The notes beneath the pieces are model-generated. The model was not told the DNA's origin. It did no database searches and saw nothing but the letters and a program-made list of their open reading frames with translations. A stretch of DNA of 8,242 nt, taken from the NCBI GenBank assembly GCA_023132075.1, contig JAGLYT010000062.1, positions 1 to 8,242 of the forward strand, in the 5' to 3' direction. Positions 1 through 6,000 of the stretch are shown piece after piece (the first letter of the stretch is position 1; each line of letters begins with the position of its first letter). Source of the stretch: a bacterium (GTDB lineage: Bacteria > CBDUZB01 > JAGLHV01). Position numbers and translations under genes: made by a program.

Positions 1-245
1 AATGTCCTCTTTGCGACGGATTTGTTATTAAACGTTTCAGCCGCCGAAGAAGATTATTTTATGGTTGTTCCAATTATCCTGAATGTCACTTTGTATCATG
101 GGATAAACCGGTATTGGAACCCTGTCCCTTATGTGGAGCAAAATATTTGGTTGAAAAAACATCTAAAAAAAACAGCTATATTAAATGTGCCAAAAAAGAA
201 TGTCCTTATCAAAAGCAATTAGATTCAAAACAGGAAATAAAATAA
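1..245 (+). CDS. topA: DNA topoisomerase I, C-terminal zinc-finger end (partial, 5' end outside window)
   Basis: The frame whose first full codon is at base 3 is open from the window edge to TAA at 243-245 and gives 80 residues. They contain two four-cysteine zinc fingers of the kind repeated at the C-terminus of bacterial type IA topoisomerase I. Finger one is C1, C4, C22, C28 with the typical 'YGCSNYPEC' stretch. Finger two is C41, C44, C62, C67. In the family these fingers bind single-stranded DNA and help relax negative supercoils; the catalytic Toprim and tyrosine domains would lie upstream, outside the window. The first finger has a run of arginines (residues 14-17) where other family members have shorter basic stretches. 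The stop codon overlaps the xerC start. Topoisomerase fingers followed by xerC is a common bacterial gene order, which supports the call. Other proteins also carry this finger type, so the full gene is inferred. Confidence 0.88.
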   Translation, partial: CPLCDGFVIKRFSRRRRLFYGCSNYPECHFVSWDKPVLEPCPLCGAKYLVEKTSKKNSYIKCAKKECPYQKQLDSKQEIK

Positions 246-1138
246 TGACAAAAAAACATATAGAAGACTTTATTCTTCATTTACAAATAGAAAAAAATGC
301 TTCTTCATATACGATACAAAATTATAAAATTGATTTAATGCAGGCTTTTGATTTATTTGCTAAAATGAAAATTTTTGAAGCTGGAAATATGGATCGTCTT
401 CACATACGGAATTATTTGTCTGTTTTACAAAATAACGGATATGAAAAAACCAGCATAAAACGAAAACTTTCTGTTTTGCGTTCTTTTTTTTCTTTTCTGG
501 TTAGAGAAAGGGTAATAGATAAAAATCCATTTATTAACATAAGAAGTCCGCGAATAGAAAAAAAAATACCGGTGTTTTTAGATGAAAGTGAGATAAAAAC
601 ATTGCTTGAATTACCAAAAGGAACGACTATTTTGAATTTAAGAGACAAAGCAATAATGGAAACTCTTTATGCTACAGGGATACGGGTGAGTGAGTTAGTG
701 TCTTTAAATATACAGGATTTGGATTTTTTAGGAGAAATGATAAAAATTACCGGAAAGGGAAGAAAACAACGTTTAATTCCTATCGGGAGTGTCGCCTTGG
801 AAGTGTTAAACGATTATCTGGCTTTGAGAGAAAAATATCTTAGTAAAAAGAAGATTTTTCATAATGTGGTTTTTATTAATGCAAGAGGCGGAAGACTTAC
901 AACCAGAAGTGTTTGTCGTGTAATTAATCATTATGTTAAAGTAAGCGGTATAAAAAAGAGTATCACCCCGCATAGTTTACGGCATACTTTTGCTACTCAT
1001 TTATTAAATGCCGGATGTAATTTGCGTGCAGTGCAGGAAATGTTGGGCCACGTTAACATATCCACTACCCAAATTTATACTCATTTATCCACAAGCAGGA
1101 TAAAGAAAATTTATGAAAAAGCCCATCCAAGGGCTTGA
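245..1138 (+). CDS. xerC: Tyrosine recombinase XerC/XerD family (chromosome dimer resolution)
   Basis: This is a site-specific tyrosine recombinase of 297 residues, the usual length for XerC/XerD (about 295-300). The N-terminal SAM-like core-binding domain spans roughly residues 3-90 and the catalytic domain 105-290. All six active-site residues are visible: R147 (ATGIRVSEL), K171 (TGKGRKQR), H243 and R246 (PHSLRHTFATHLL), H269 (LGHVNIS) and the nucleophile Y278 (TQIYTH). In the family it resolves chromosome dimers at dif with a partner recombinase and FtsK. I chose the ATG at 245 because it overlaps the topA stop as TAATG and begins at the family's normal N-terminus. An upstream in-frame start at 185 would add 20 unrelated residues from within topA. 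The neighbour suggests XerC rather than XerD, but sequence alone does not separate them, and an organism with a single Xer is possible. No dif-like site is seen in the window. Confidence 0.93.
   Translation: MTKKHIEDFILHLQIEKNASSYTIQNYKIDLMQAFDLFAKMKIFEAGNMDRLHIRNYLSVLQNNGYEKTSIKRKLSVLRSFFSFLVRERVIDKNPFINIRSPRIEKKIPVFLDESEIKTLLELPKGTTILNLRDKAIMETLYATGIRVSELVSLNIQDLDFLGEMIKITGKGRKQRLIPIGSVALEVLNDYLALREKYLSKKKIFHNVVFINARGGRLTTRSVCRVINHYVKVSGIKKSITPHSLRHTFATHLLNAGCNLRAVQEMLGHVNISTTQIYTHLSTSRIKKIYEKAHPRA
1119..1136. other. Perfect 6-bp inverted repeat at the 3' end of xerC
   Basis: AAGCCC (1119-1124) and GGGCTT (1131-1136) form a perfect stem with a six-base loop, ending inside the xerC TGA stop. 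There is no T-tract on the + strand, so it does not look like a terminator for xerC. On the - strand it would be followed by five Ts, but no - strand gene reads into it. It may be chance, an mRNA stabilising stem, or a modulator of ribosome transit to the next gene. Confidence 0.4.
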
Positions 1139-1172
1139 GTCTAATAAAAATTATTATAAAAGGTTTAAAAAA

Positions 1173-1589
1173 ATGACAAAAGAGATAAAGAATAATTTTC
1201 CGGGTGAATTTAATGACACACAAGATACAACTGTCTTTTTGGAAACAGAATTAGTTTTACAGGATTCGATGTCAGCAGATATTGTCATGGCTCATAAACT
1301 AAAAAAAAGGGATTTGGTTTTAGCAAAAATTGTAGACCAGCGTGATATAGCTCAATATCTTGCACATTTATTAGGAGGTAAAAAGGAAGAAAAAGTTGTT
1401 CCTTTAGCCATTGCTGTTGACAGAATAGAAGTAGATGAGAAAAAAGTTAAAGTATATACTATTTTTAGTCCTCGAGTAGTCGGTATATCTATTCTTTCTA
1501 TAGAAGACAAGGTGAAAATTGTAAAAAAAGAAAGAACAGGTTTATTTGAAAAAATCTTAGGTTTTTTCTTCAGAAAAAAAGGTGATTAA
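1173..1589 (+). CDS. Hypothetical protein, small, charged, with amphipathic C-terminus
   Basis: I do not recognise this 138-residue protein. It is rich in Lys, Glu, Asp, Val and Ile, with a predicted beta-rich middle (about residues 72-115, alternating VVPLAIAVDRIEV and VKVYTIF) and no signal peptide. Its last 17 residues (GLFEKILGFFF then RKKGD) could form a hydrophobic or amphipathic helix with a basic end, as in peripherally membrane-bound proteins. There is no cysteine cluster, P-loop or other catalytic motif. I chose ATG 1173 because AAAGG lies 9 bases upstream. An ATG at 1113 in the same frame would overlap xerC by 26 bases and has no well-placed ribosome site. The gene lies 34 bases after xerC with no terminator between, so it is probably co-transcribed with topA and xerC. 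Many bacteria have hslV at this position, but nothing here resembles the HslV protease. Confidence 0.72.
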   Translation: MTKEIKNNFPGEFNDTQDTTVFLETELVLQDSMSADIVMAHKLKKRDLVLAKIVDQRDIAQYLAHLLGGKKEEKVVPLAIAVDRIEVDEKKVKVYTIFSPRVVGISILSIEDKVKIVKKERTGLFEKILGFFFRKKGD

Positions 1590-1620
1590 ATTGAAAGTGT
1601 TACATTTTTACAGTTTTATG

Positions 1621-1650
1621 TTGACATGAAAACAATAATTGTATTAGAAT
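1621..1650 (+). promoter_or_regulatory. Sigma-70 type promoter for the ferredoxin operon
   Basis: TTGACA (1621-1626, exact -35) is separated by 18 bases from TAGAAT (1645-1650, five of six -10 matches). Transcription would begin near 1657, leaving a leader of about 50 bases that ends in a G-rich ribosome site (1688-1696). It lies in the first intergenic gap after the topA-xerC group and points at the ferredoxin gene. Confidence 0.65.
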
Positions 1651-1706
1651 GAATGAGGATTTGATCGACAATGGCGTAGAAATAAAAGGGGGGGAGAAAG
1701 AGGAAA

Positions 1707-1898
1707 ATGAAAGTAGAAATTATTGATGAATTGTGTACAGGATGTGGACTTTGTATTGATACATGTGCAGATTTGTTCGATATGGAGGAAAGTACAGTGA
1801 CAGTGAAAGTGGAAATTGTTCCACCGGAACAAGAAGGTTGTTGTAGAGAAGCTGCGGAAAATTGTCCAATGGAAGCAATAAAAATAGAAGAAAATTAA
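1707..1898 (+). CDS. Small [4Fe-4S] ferredoxin
   Basis: This is a 63-residue soluble electron carrier. C10, C13 and C16 (CTGCGLC) with C53 before a proline (NCPMEAI) give the four ligands of one [4Fe-4S] cluster, as in Thermotoga and Desulfovibrio single-cluster ferredoxins. C20 and either C45 or C46 stand where those proteins carry a disulfide in place of the lost second cluster. The proline that usually follows C20 is replaced by alanine, and the C45-C46 pair is unusual. The protein is strongly acidic, as expected for a ferredoxin that docks with basic partners. ATG 1707 is preceded by a purine-rich ribosome site including seven Gs. It is the first gene after the promoter at 1621 and is followed 39 bases later by sppA. 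It may donate electrons to the radical SAM enzyme three genes downstream, but this is inferred only from position. Confidence 0.93.
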   Translation: MKVEIIDELCTGCGLCIDTCADLFDMEESTVTVKVEIVPPEQEGCCREAAENCPMEAIKIEEN

Positions 1899-1937
1899 GT
1901 TTTATTATCATTTCAGTATTAAAATTTGAGGACTATT

Positions 1938-2846
1938 ATGAAAAAGCGAAAAATTATTTTTTTAATTGTTTTGTTATATCTTTTCTCAGTGGTTTTAGGG
2001 ATCATTTCTGTAATAAAACCAATTCCTGAATCTTTGCAAGGAATTGCTATTGTCCACATATACGGACCCATTAGAGTTGGAGATAAGGCAAGTTCATGGC
2101 CGGGGACCTTACGAGGGTCCGATAGTATCGTTAAAAAATTGAAAGAACTTGGGGATAATAAAGCGGTAAAAGTGGTGATTTTGCGAATTAATAGTCCCGG
2201 AGGAAGTGTAGCAGCGGTTCAGGAGATTTATACCGAGGTACTTAAAATTAGGGAAAAAGGTAAAAAAGTTGTTGCTTCAATGGGTGATGTTGCTGCTTCG
2301 GGTGGATACTATATTGCTTGTGCTGCGGATAAAATCATGGCTAATCCCGGAACCCTAACGGGTAGTATTGGTGTAATTATGATGATAGAAAATGTTGAAA
2401 TGTTGTTTACTAAAATCGGAATAGAAACAAATGTTATTAAAAGCGGACAATATAAAGATATCGGTTCTTTTGCCCGTAAAATGACTGAGGAGGAAAAAGG
2501 AATACTCCAAGGGATTATAGATAATGCTTTCGGACAATTCGTTTATGCCATTGCTAAAGGAAGGGATATAGATAAAGATGAAGTTCTTTCATTGGCTGAT
2601 GGAAGAATCTTTACCGGAGAACAAGCAAAAGAAAATGGATTAATTGATGAATTAGGGAATAAAGAAGATGCAATAAAATTAGCTGCAGAATTAGCCGGCA
2701 TTAAAAAGAAACCGAAAATCATATCAAGTTTTGAATCTCCGCTGGGTAATGCTTTACAAATAATGGGTAATTATAAAAATCCCTATAGTATTTTTAGTAA
2801 TATCTTTCCCGAACAAAAGGTACGGCTTGAATACATGTTAAAATAA
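1938..2846 (+). CDS. sppA: Signal peptide peptidase SppA, short form (S49 serine protease)
   Basis: This membrane-anchored serine protease of 302 residues degrades cleaved signal peptides and membrane peptides. Its length matches the single-domain form found in Bacillus and many anaerobes, about half the E. coli double-domain protein. Residues 5-26 form the N-terminal membrane anchor. The strand-glycine motif NSPGGS (85-90) would form the oxyanion region. S121 in AASGGYYIA is the expected nucleophile, and K173 in KSGQYKDIGS is the expected general base, 52 residues later as in B. subtilis SppA (Ser147/Lys199). The C-terminal DGRIFTGEQAKENGLID stretch is typical of the family. I chose ATG 1938 because GAGGA (1928-1932) sits five bases upstream; a TTG at 1926 in frame would lie over that site. 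The Yip1-like gene follows after nine bases, which indicates one transcript. Confidence 0.95.
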   Translation: MKKRKIIFLIVLLYLFSVVLGIISVIKPIPESLQGIAIVHIYGPIRVGDKASSWPGTLRGSDSIVKKLKELGDNKAVKVVILRINSPGGSVAAVQEIYTEVLKIREKGKKVVASMGDVAASGGYYIACAADKIMANPGTLTGSIGVIMMIENVEMLFTKIGIETNVIKSGQYKDIGSFARKMTEEEKGILQGIIDNAFGQFVYAIAKGRDIDKDEVLSLADGRIFTGEQAKENGLIDELGNKEDAIKLAAELAGIKKKPKIISSFESPLGNALQIMGNYKNPYSIFSNIFPEQKVRLEYMLK

Positions 2847-2855
2847 TCTAACCGG

Positions 2856-3446
2856 ATGGATTTATTTAGGAGAAAGAATATTTTAGAAACAATTTATGAT
2901 TTTTTTGAAAATCCTCAAGGGACAATGGAAAAAGTTATTAATTTAAAATCATCTAAGTGGTGGTTTTTTTTATTTGTTTTCATTGGTATTTTCAGTTATG
3001 TTGCCAGTTGTTCTTTTCTTTTTTTTAAAAAATTCAATATGATACAATTAGTAGGTAAATGGTTCGTTTTTTTAACTATTCTTTATTTGTTTTGTCACGT
3101 TAATATTGTTTTCTTTGATTTAGTGGCTAAATGGTATGGTAAAGAACCGTCATTAAATGAACTTTTTGCTATATCGGGTTTTAATTTTTTATTTGCAACC
3201 TTGTTAATTCCTCTTTCTTTAATTTGTAAATATCTCATTCCGTTAAGATTTCTTATTTATGGTATTATTCTCTTTATTTTTACATTCTGGATTTTAAAAC
3301 TTCAATTCTTGGGTATAAAAAAAATTTATAATTTAAAAAATATTGAAGTATTTTTGATGTTAACAAGTTCATTACTCATCGAGATATTATTATTAGGTGC
3401 AGGTGTTTTTTTGTTTTTGTTAACATTTGTTGTTGCCATTCTATAA
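2856..3446 (+). CDS. Yip1-family-like integral membrane protein
   Basis: This is a 196-residue membrane protein with five or so hydrophobic segments, at about residues 36-57, 66-90, 105-125, 129-150 and 165-195, rich in Phe, Leu and Ile. The N-terminal pattern (IYDFFENPQGTMEKV, then a tryptophan pair before the first segment) and the loop KWYGKEPSLNELFAISGF before the third segment resemble bacterial Yip1/YIP1-domain proteins, whose role is not settled. I infer the family from these patterns, not from a search. The ATG at 2856 has no usable ribosome site, since only nine bases separate it from the sppA stop, so translation probably depends on coupling to sppA. Strangely, the best Shine-Dalgarno match (AGGAG) lies just inside the gene, downstream of the ATG. 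A later start at 2925 (AAGGGA upstream) is possible but would remove the conserved N-terminal motif. The next gene begins three bases after its stop. Confidence 0.72.
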   Translation: MDLFRRKNILETIYDFFENPQGTMEKVINLKSSKWWFFLFVFIGIFSYVASCSFLFFKKFNMIQLVGKWFVFLTILYLFCHVNIVFFDLVAKWYGKEPSLNELFAISGFNFLFATLLIPLSLICKYLIPLRFLIYGIILFIFTFWILKLQFLGIKKIYNLKNIEVFLMLTSSLLIEILLLGAGVFLFLLTFVVAIL

Positions 3447-3449
3447 AAG

Positions 3450-4331
3450 ATGACACATTATGCATTAAGTAGCAAAAAGCTTGCTGTTTTGCTTGAGAAA
3501 TGTACTCTTTGTCCCCGACAATGTAAAGTTAATCGCCTAAAGGGAGAAAAAGGGTTTTGCCGGGCAGGGAAAGATCCTGTAATTTCGAGTTTTAATCTCC
3601 ATTTTGGAGAAGAACCGCCCATTTCAGGGATTAAGGGTTCAGGAACAATTTTTTTTACCCATTGCAATTTGCGTTGTGTATTTTGTCAAAATTATCCAAT
3701 AAGCCAATTAGGGAACGGTAAAGAGATTTCTATTGAAAAATTATCACAAATAATGCTTAAATTACAAGAAGATGGAGCTTGTAATATAAATTTGGTTACT
3801 CCGACACATTTTGTCCCTCAAATAATAGAAGCATATTACCTGGCAAGAAAGAAACATCTGCAAATTCCGTTAGTTTATAATTGCAGTGGTTATGAATCCA
3901 TAGAAACATTGAAGTTGTTAGAGGGAATAGTAGATATTTATATGCCGGATTCAAAATATAGTAATAATAATATGGCATTGAGATATTCAAATAGTTTTGA
4001 CTATTGGCAGATAAACAAACTTGCTTTAAAGGAAATGTTTCGGCAAGTAGGGGAATTGAAGTTTAATAAACAAGGAATTGCTATCAGAGGACTATTAGTC
4101 CGTCATCTGGTTTTGCCGAAAAACATTTCCGGTTCACGGGAAATTTTTCGTTTTATTGCCCGGGAAATTTCTCCGAACACTTATATGAGCATTATGTCTC
4201 AATACCATCCGGCACACTTATCTTATCAATTTACTGAATTATCGCGTAAAATTAGCATAAAAGAGTATCAGGAAGTTTTGAGAATTGCTGACAAGGAAGG
4301 GCTTCATCAAGGATGGAGACAAGAATTATAA
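3450..4331 (+). CDS. PflX-type radical SAM protein (pyruvate formate-lyase activating enzyme homologue)
   Basis: This 293-residue radical SAM enzyme has the cluster motif C72-x3-C76-x2-C79 (HCNLRCVFCQNY), which binds the [4Fe-4S] cluster that cleaves S-adenosylmethionine. An extra N-terminal cysteine set, C18, C21, C25 and C37 (CTLCPRQC ... GFC), may hold a second metal site. Long stretches read like the PflX group (COG1313): HFGEEPPISG, GSGTIFF, NINLVTPTHFVPQI, YNCSGYES, DIYMPDSKY, RGLLVRHLVLP and SIMSQYHPA. The substrate of PflX proteins is not known. The name comes from homology to glycyl-radical activating enzymes, and no glycyl-radical enzyme gene is in the window. The start follows the previous stop by three bases without a clear ribosome site, suggesting translational coupling. 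The next gene encodes a Memo protein, recalling the AmmeMemoRadiSam system, whose usual radical SAM member is a different PflA-like type. Confidence 0.9.
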   Translation: MTHYALSSKKLAVLLEKCTLCPRQCKVNRLKGEKGFCRAGKDPVISSFNLHFGEEPPISGIKGSGTIFFTHCNLRCVFCQNYPISQLGNGKEISIEKLSQIMLKLQEDGACNINLVTPTHFVPQIIEAYYLARKKHLQIPLVYNCSGYESIETLKLLEGIVDIYMPDSKYSNNNMALRYSNSFDYWQINKLALKEMFRQVGELKFNKQGIAIRGLLVRHLVLPKNISGSREIFRFIAREISPNTYMSIMSQYHPAHLSYQFTELSRKISIKEYQEVLRIADKEGLHQGWRQEL

Positions 4332-4362
4332 ACTTGTTTTTTCAAAAGGAGATATCTTAATT

Positions 4363-5163
4363 ATGATAACACGTAAACCTGCACATTCAGGCATGTTTTA
4401 TCCGGCAGATTCTTATCAATTAAAAAAAATGGTTGAGCAATACATAATTGCTTCTACCCGAAAACAAGACATTATCGGGATAGTTAGTCCGCACGCAGGA
4501 TATATTTATTCCGGCAAAGTAGCAGGGGCGGTTTATTCTCAAATAAAAACCTGTTCTGTTTTTATTATTATCGGTCCTAATCATTCGGGTAGGGGGAAAA
4601 AATCCGCAATTATGACTGAAGGGGAATGGATAATGCCTTTTGGGGGAATAAAAATTAATTCTTCTTTAGCTGAAAAAATTCTTTCGCATTCAGTTTTTTT
4701 AGAAGAAGATGAAAAAGCTCACTTATATGAGCATTCATTAGAAGTACAATTGCCTTTTATTCAACACTTAAATTCTTCAGCACAGATTGTCCCCATTTGT
4801 ATGAAGGATTATAGTCTCAATGTTTGTCAGGATATAGGAAAAGCAATTGCTAAGTCTGTTACAGAAGAAAAGGTGATGATTGTCGCCAGTAGTGATATGA
4901 CTCATTATGAATCACAGGAAATAGCAGAACAAAAAGACAAACTCGCTATAGAAAAAATATTGAATATTGATCCGGAAGGATTATTGACAATTGTCGAAAA
5001 AGAAGGGATTTCAATGTGTGGAGCAGGCCCTGTAGCCACAATGCTTTATGCATGTAAAAAATTAGCTGCTCGACACAGCCAGCTTATTTTATACCAAACC
5101 AGCGGAGATATTACTCATGATTATCATTCCGTTGTAGGATATGCAGGAATAATTATTAAATAA
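4363..5163 (+). CDS. Memo-family protein (AmmeMemoRadiSam system protein B)
   Basis: This 266-residue protein is of the Memo family, related to extradiol dioxygenases and conserved from bacteria to man; the biochemical role in bacteria is unknown. The metal-site residues known from human Memo1 (H49, H81, H192, C244) have clear counterparts here: H44 (SPHAGYIYSG), H74 (IGPNHSG), H181 (SSDMTHYE) and C219 (SMCGAGP). The EHSLEVQLPF motif (123-132) and the opening RKPAHSGMFYPAD are also typical. I chose ATG 4363 because AAGGAG (4346-4351) lies upstream and the family N-terminus begins here. An in-frame ATG at 4285 would overlap the radical SAM gene by 47 bases and add 26 residues that do not fit. 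There is a 31-base gap after the radical SAM gene. Memo plus radical SAM is two thirds of the AmmeMemoRadiSam set; no AMMECR1 domain is fused or adjacent. Confidence 0.93.
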   Translation: MITRKPAHSGMFYPADSYQLKKMVEQYIIASTRKQDIIGIVSPHAGYIYSGKVAGAVYSQIKTCSVFIIIGPNHSGRGKKSAIMTEGEWIMPFGGIKINSSLAEKILSHSVFLEEDEKAHLYEHSLEVQLPFIQHLNSSAQIVPICMKDYSLNVCQDIGKAIAKSVTEEKVMIVASSDMTHYESQEIAEQKDKLAIEKILNIDPEGLLTIVEKEGISMCGAGPVATMLYACKKLAARHSQLILYQTSGDITHDYHSVVGYAGIIIK

Positions 5164-5177
5164 CAAGAGAACATATT

Positions 5178-5696
5178 ATGGTAAAAAATATCTTTTTGAC
5201 CGGATTGCCTTGTAGCGGCAAAACTTCTTTAATAAAAGAAATAGTGAAGGAATTAAAGGGTAAACAAGGCGGCTTTTATACTTCTGAAATTAAAGAAAAA
5301 AACAAACGTATTGGATTTAAAATTGAAAATTTTAATGGAAAAAGTGGTTTGCTTGCCCATATTGATTTCAAAAGTCCTTACAGGATTAGTAAATATGGTG
5401 TCAATTTGAAAGAGTTGAATAAAATTGGTACTCATTCGATTGTGAAAGCAATGCAGGAAAGTGAATTTATTGTTGTTGATGAAATAGGAAAAATGGAATT
5501 ACTTTCTCCCCAATTTAAAAAAGTTGTGTGGAAAGCTTTAGAAACTAATAAGAAAATAATAGGAACTATTAAAGTAAAACATGATTATTTTACTGCAGAA
5601 ATAAAAAAAAGAAACGACACCCGCATATTTGAACTTACCAAAACAAATAGGAAAGAGGTTAAAAGAAAAATCTTAAAACTCCTATTAGAAAACTAA
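5178..5696 (+). CDS. THEP1-family nucleoside-triphosphatase
   Basis: This 172-residue P-loop NTPase resembles the THEP1/COG1618 family, which hydrolyses nucleoside triphosphates in vitro and is frequent in archaea and thermophilic bacteria; its cellular role is unclear. The Walker A loop is G9-LPCS-GKTS (residues 9-17). The Walker B strand is FIVVDEIGKMEL (97-108), with D101 and E102. The GGFYTSEI and RIGFKIENF motifs between them are family hallmarks. ATG 5178 has an AAGAGA ribosome site (5165-5170), and the gene lies 14 bases after memo, so it is the likely last gene of the ferredoxin-sppA operon. The protein is very rich in Lys, especially in its last 30 residues. A link between this NTPase and the Memo/radical SAM pair is suggested only by co-location. 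Confidence 0.9.
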   Translation: MVKNIFLTGLPCSGKTSLIKEIVKELKGKQGGFYTSEIKEKNKRIGFKIENFNGKSGLLAHIDFKSPYRISKYGVNLKELNKIGTHSIVKAMQESEFIVVDEIGKMELLSPQFKKVVWKALETNKKIIGTIKVKHDYFTAEIKKRNDTRIFELTKTNRKEVKRKILKLLLEN

Positions 5697-5712
5697 TTTT
5701 AAAACTCCCATT
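5673..5712 (+). repeat. Imperfect 14-bp direct repeat across the THEP1-gene stop
   Basis: TTAAAACTCCTATT (5673-5686) recurs as TTAAAACTCCCATT (5699-5712), 13 of 14 bases identical, 26 bases apart, one copy inside the gene and one after the TAA. Between them ATTAG-AAAA-CTAAT (5684-5697) can form a weak five-pair hairpin followed by Ts. This looks like a small duplication at the gene end; the hairpin alone is too A/T-rich to be a convincing terminator. Confidence 0.45.
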
Positions 5713-5774
5713 TTTTTAAACTGATTTTTTTTATCTTTTAACCAATTCAAATTCCGCCTTAACAGATTGGCGGA

Positions 5775-5837
5775 TCCTCCTTAAAGATTGGAGGACAGAC
5801 AGGCAAATTCAACTGTCTTTCAACTGTCTTTTTTTTC
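5775..5837 (+). terminator. Possible transcription terminator region after the THEP1 gene
   Basis: TCCTCC (5775-5780) and GGAGGA (5790-5795) form a G+C-rich stem. AGACAG (5797-5802) can then pair with either copy of CTGTCT (5813-5818 or 5824-5829), the second of which runs directly into eight Ts. Together these could end the ferredoxin-to-THEP1 transcript. The stems are short and the loop of the best-placed one is long (21 bases), so this is only a candidate. Confidence 0.3.
5810..5831. repeat. 11-bp tandem duplication
   Basis: CAACTGTCTTT occurs twice head to tail (5810-5820 and 5821-5831) with no mismatch, and the second copy continues into a T-tract. It forms part of the repeat-rich gap upstream of mgtE and of the possible terminator described there. 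Confidence 0.7.
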
Positions 5838-5879
5838 TTTTCACTTTGTGCCAATCCTTGTCTTTGTTTTTTTGTAGTT

Positions 5880-5900
5880 AACTAATAACTTATAACTGTA
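5880..5900. repeat. Three degenerate 7-bp repeats, consensus AACTNAT
   Basis: AACTAAT (5880), AACTTAT (5887) and AACTGTA (5894) follow each other at exact 7-base spacing; the first two differ at one base and the third diverges in its last three. The first overlaps a perfect 10-bp palindrome TAGTTAACTA (5875-5884). On the other strand the unit reads AGTT-based. Confidence 0.55.
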
Positions 5901-5903
5901 CTT

Positions 5904-5927
5904 TTTGTGCCTTGATGCCTTTGTGCC
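5904..5927. repeat. Three 8-bp repeats, consensus TTKRTGCC
   Basis: TTTGTGCC (5904), TTGATGCC (5912) and TTTGTGCC (5920) are contiguous; units one and three are identical and the middle one differs at two bases. The unit length differs from the 7-bp arrays on either side, so this is a separate array. Confidence 0.65.
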
Positions 5928-5936
5928 TGTTTTTGT

Positions 5937-5978
5937 CTGTTATCTGTTGTCTATCGACTGTGGACTATGGACTGTCTT
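5937..5978. repeat. Six degenerate 7-bp repeats, consensus CTRTNNN
   Basis: CTGT or CTAT recurs at exactly 7-base steps at 5937, 5944, 5951, 5958, 5965 and 5972. The central three units (CTATCGA, CTGTGGA, CTATGGA) share a terminal GA, and the outer units have drifted. It ends 22 bases before the -35 box of the mgtE promoter. Confidence 0.65.
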
Positions 5979-6000
5979 TCTGTCTGTGAAGTGTTATCGG

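Noticed and set aside
22-222. 66-codon open frame at the window start
   Set aside because: It lies in the wrong frame over the topA tail, begins at a non-ATG codon, and the other frame gives two clear zinc fingers.
1649-1726. Possible 25-residue leader peptide before the ferredoxin
   Set aside because: Its ATG overlaps the -10 box and precedes the predicted transcription start, and it has no ribosome site.
4331-5178. AMMECR1 gene or fused AMMECR1 domain near memo
   Set aside because: The Memo protein ends at the normal family C-terminus and the next gene has a P-loop and THEP1 motifs, not AMMECR1 features.
5810-5978. CRISPR array
   Set aside because: The units are only 7-11 bp, contiguous and without spacers, and no cas gene is nearby.
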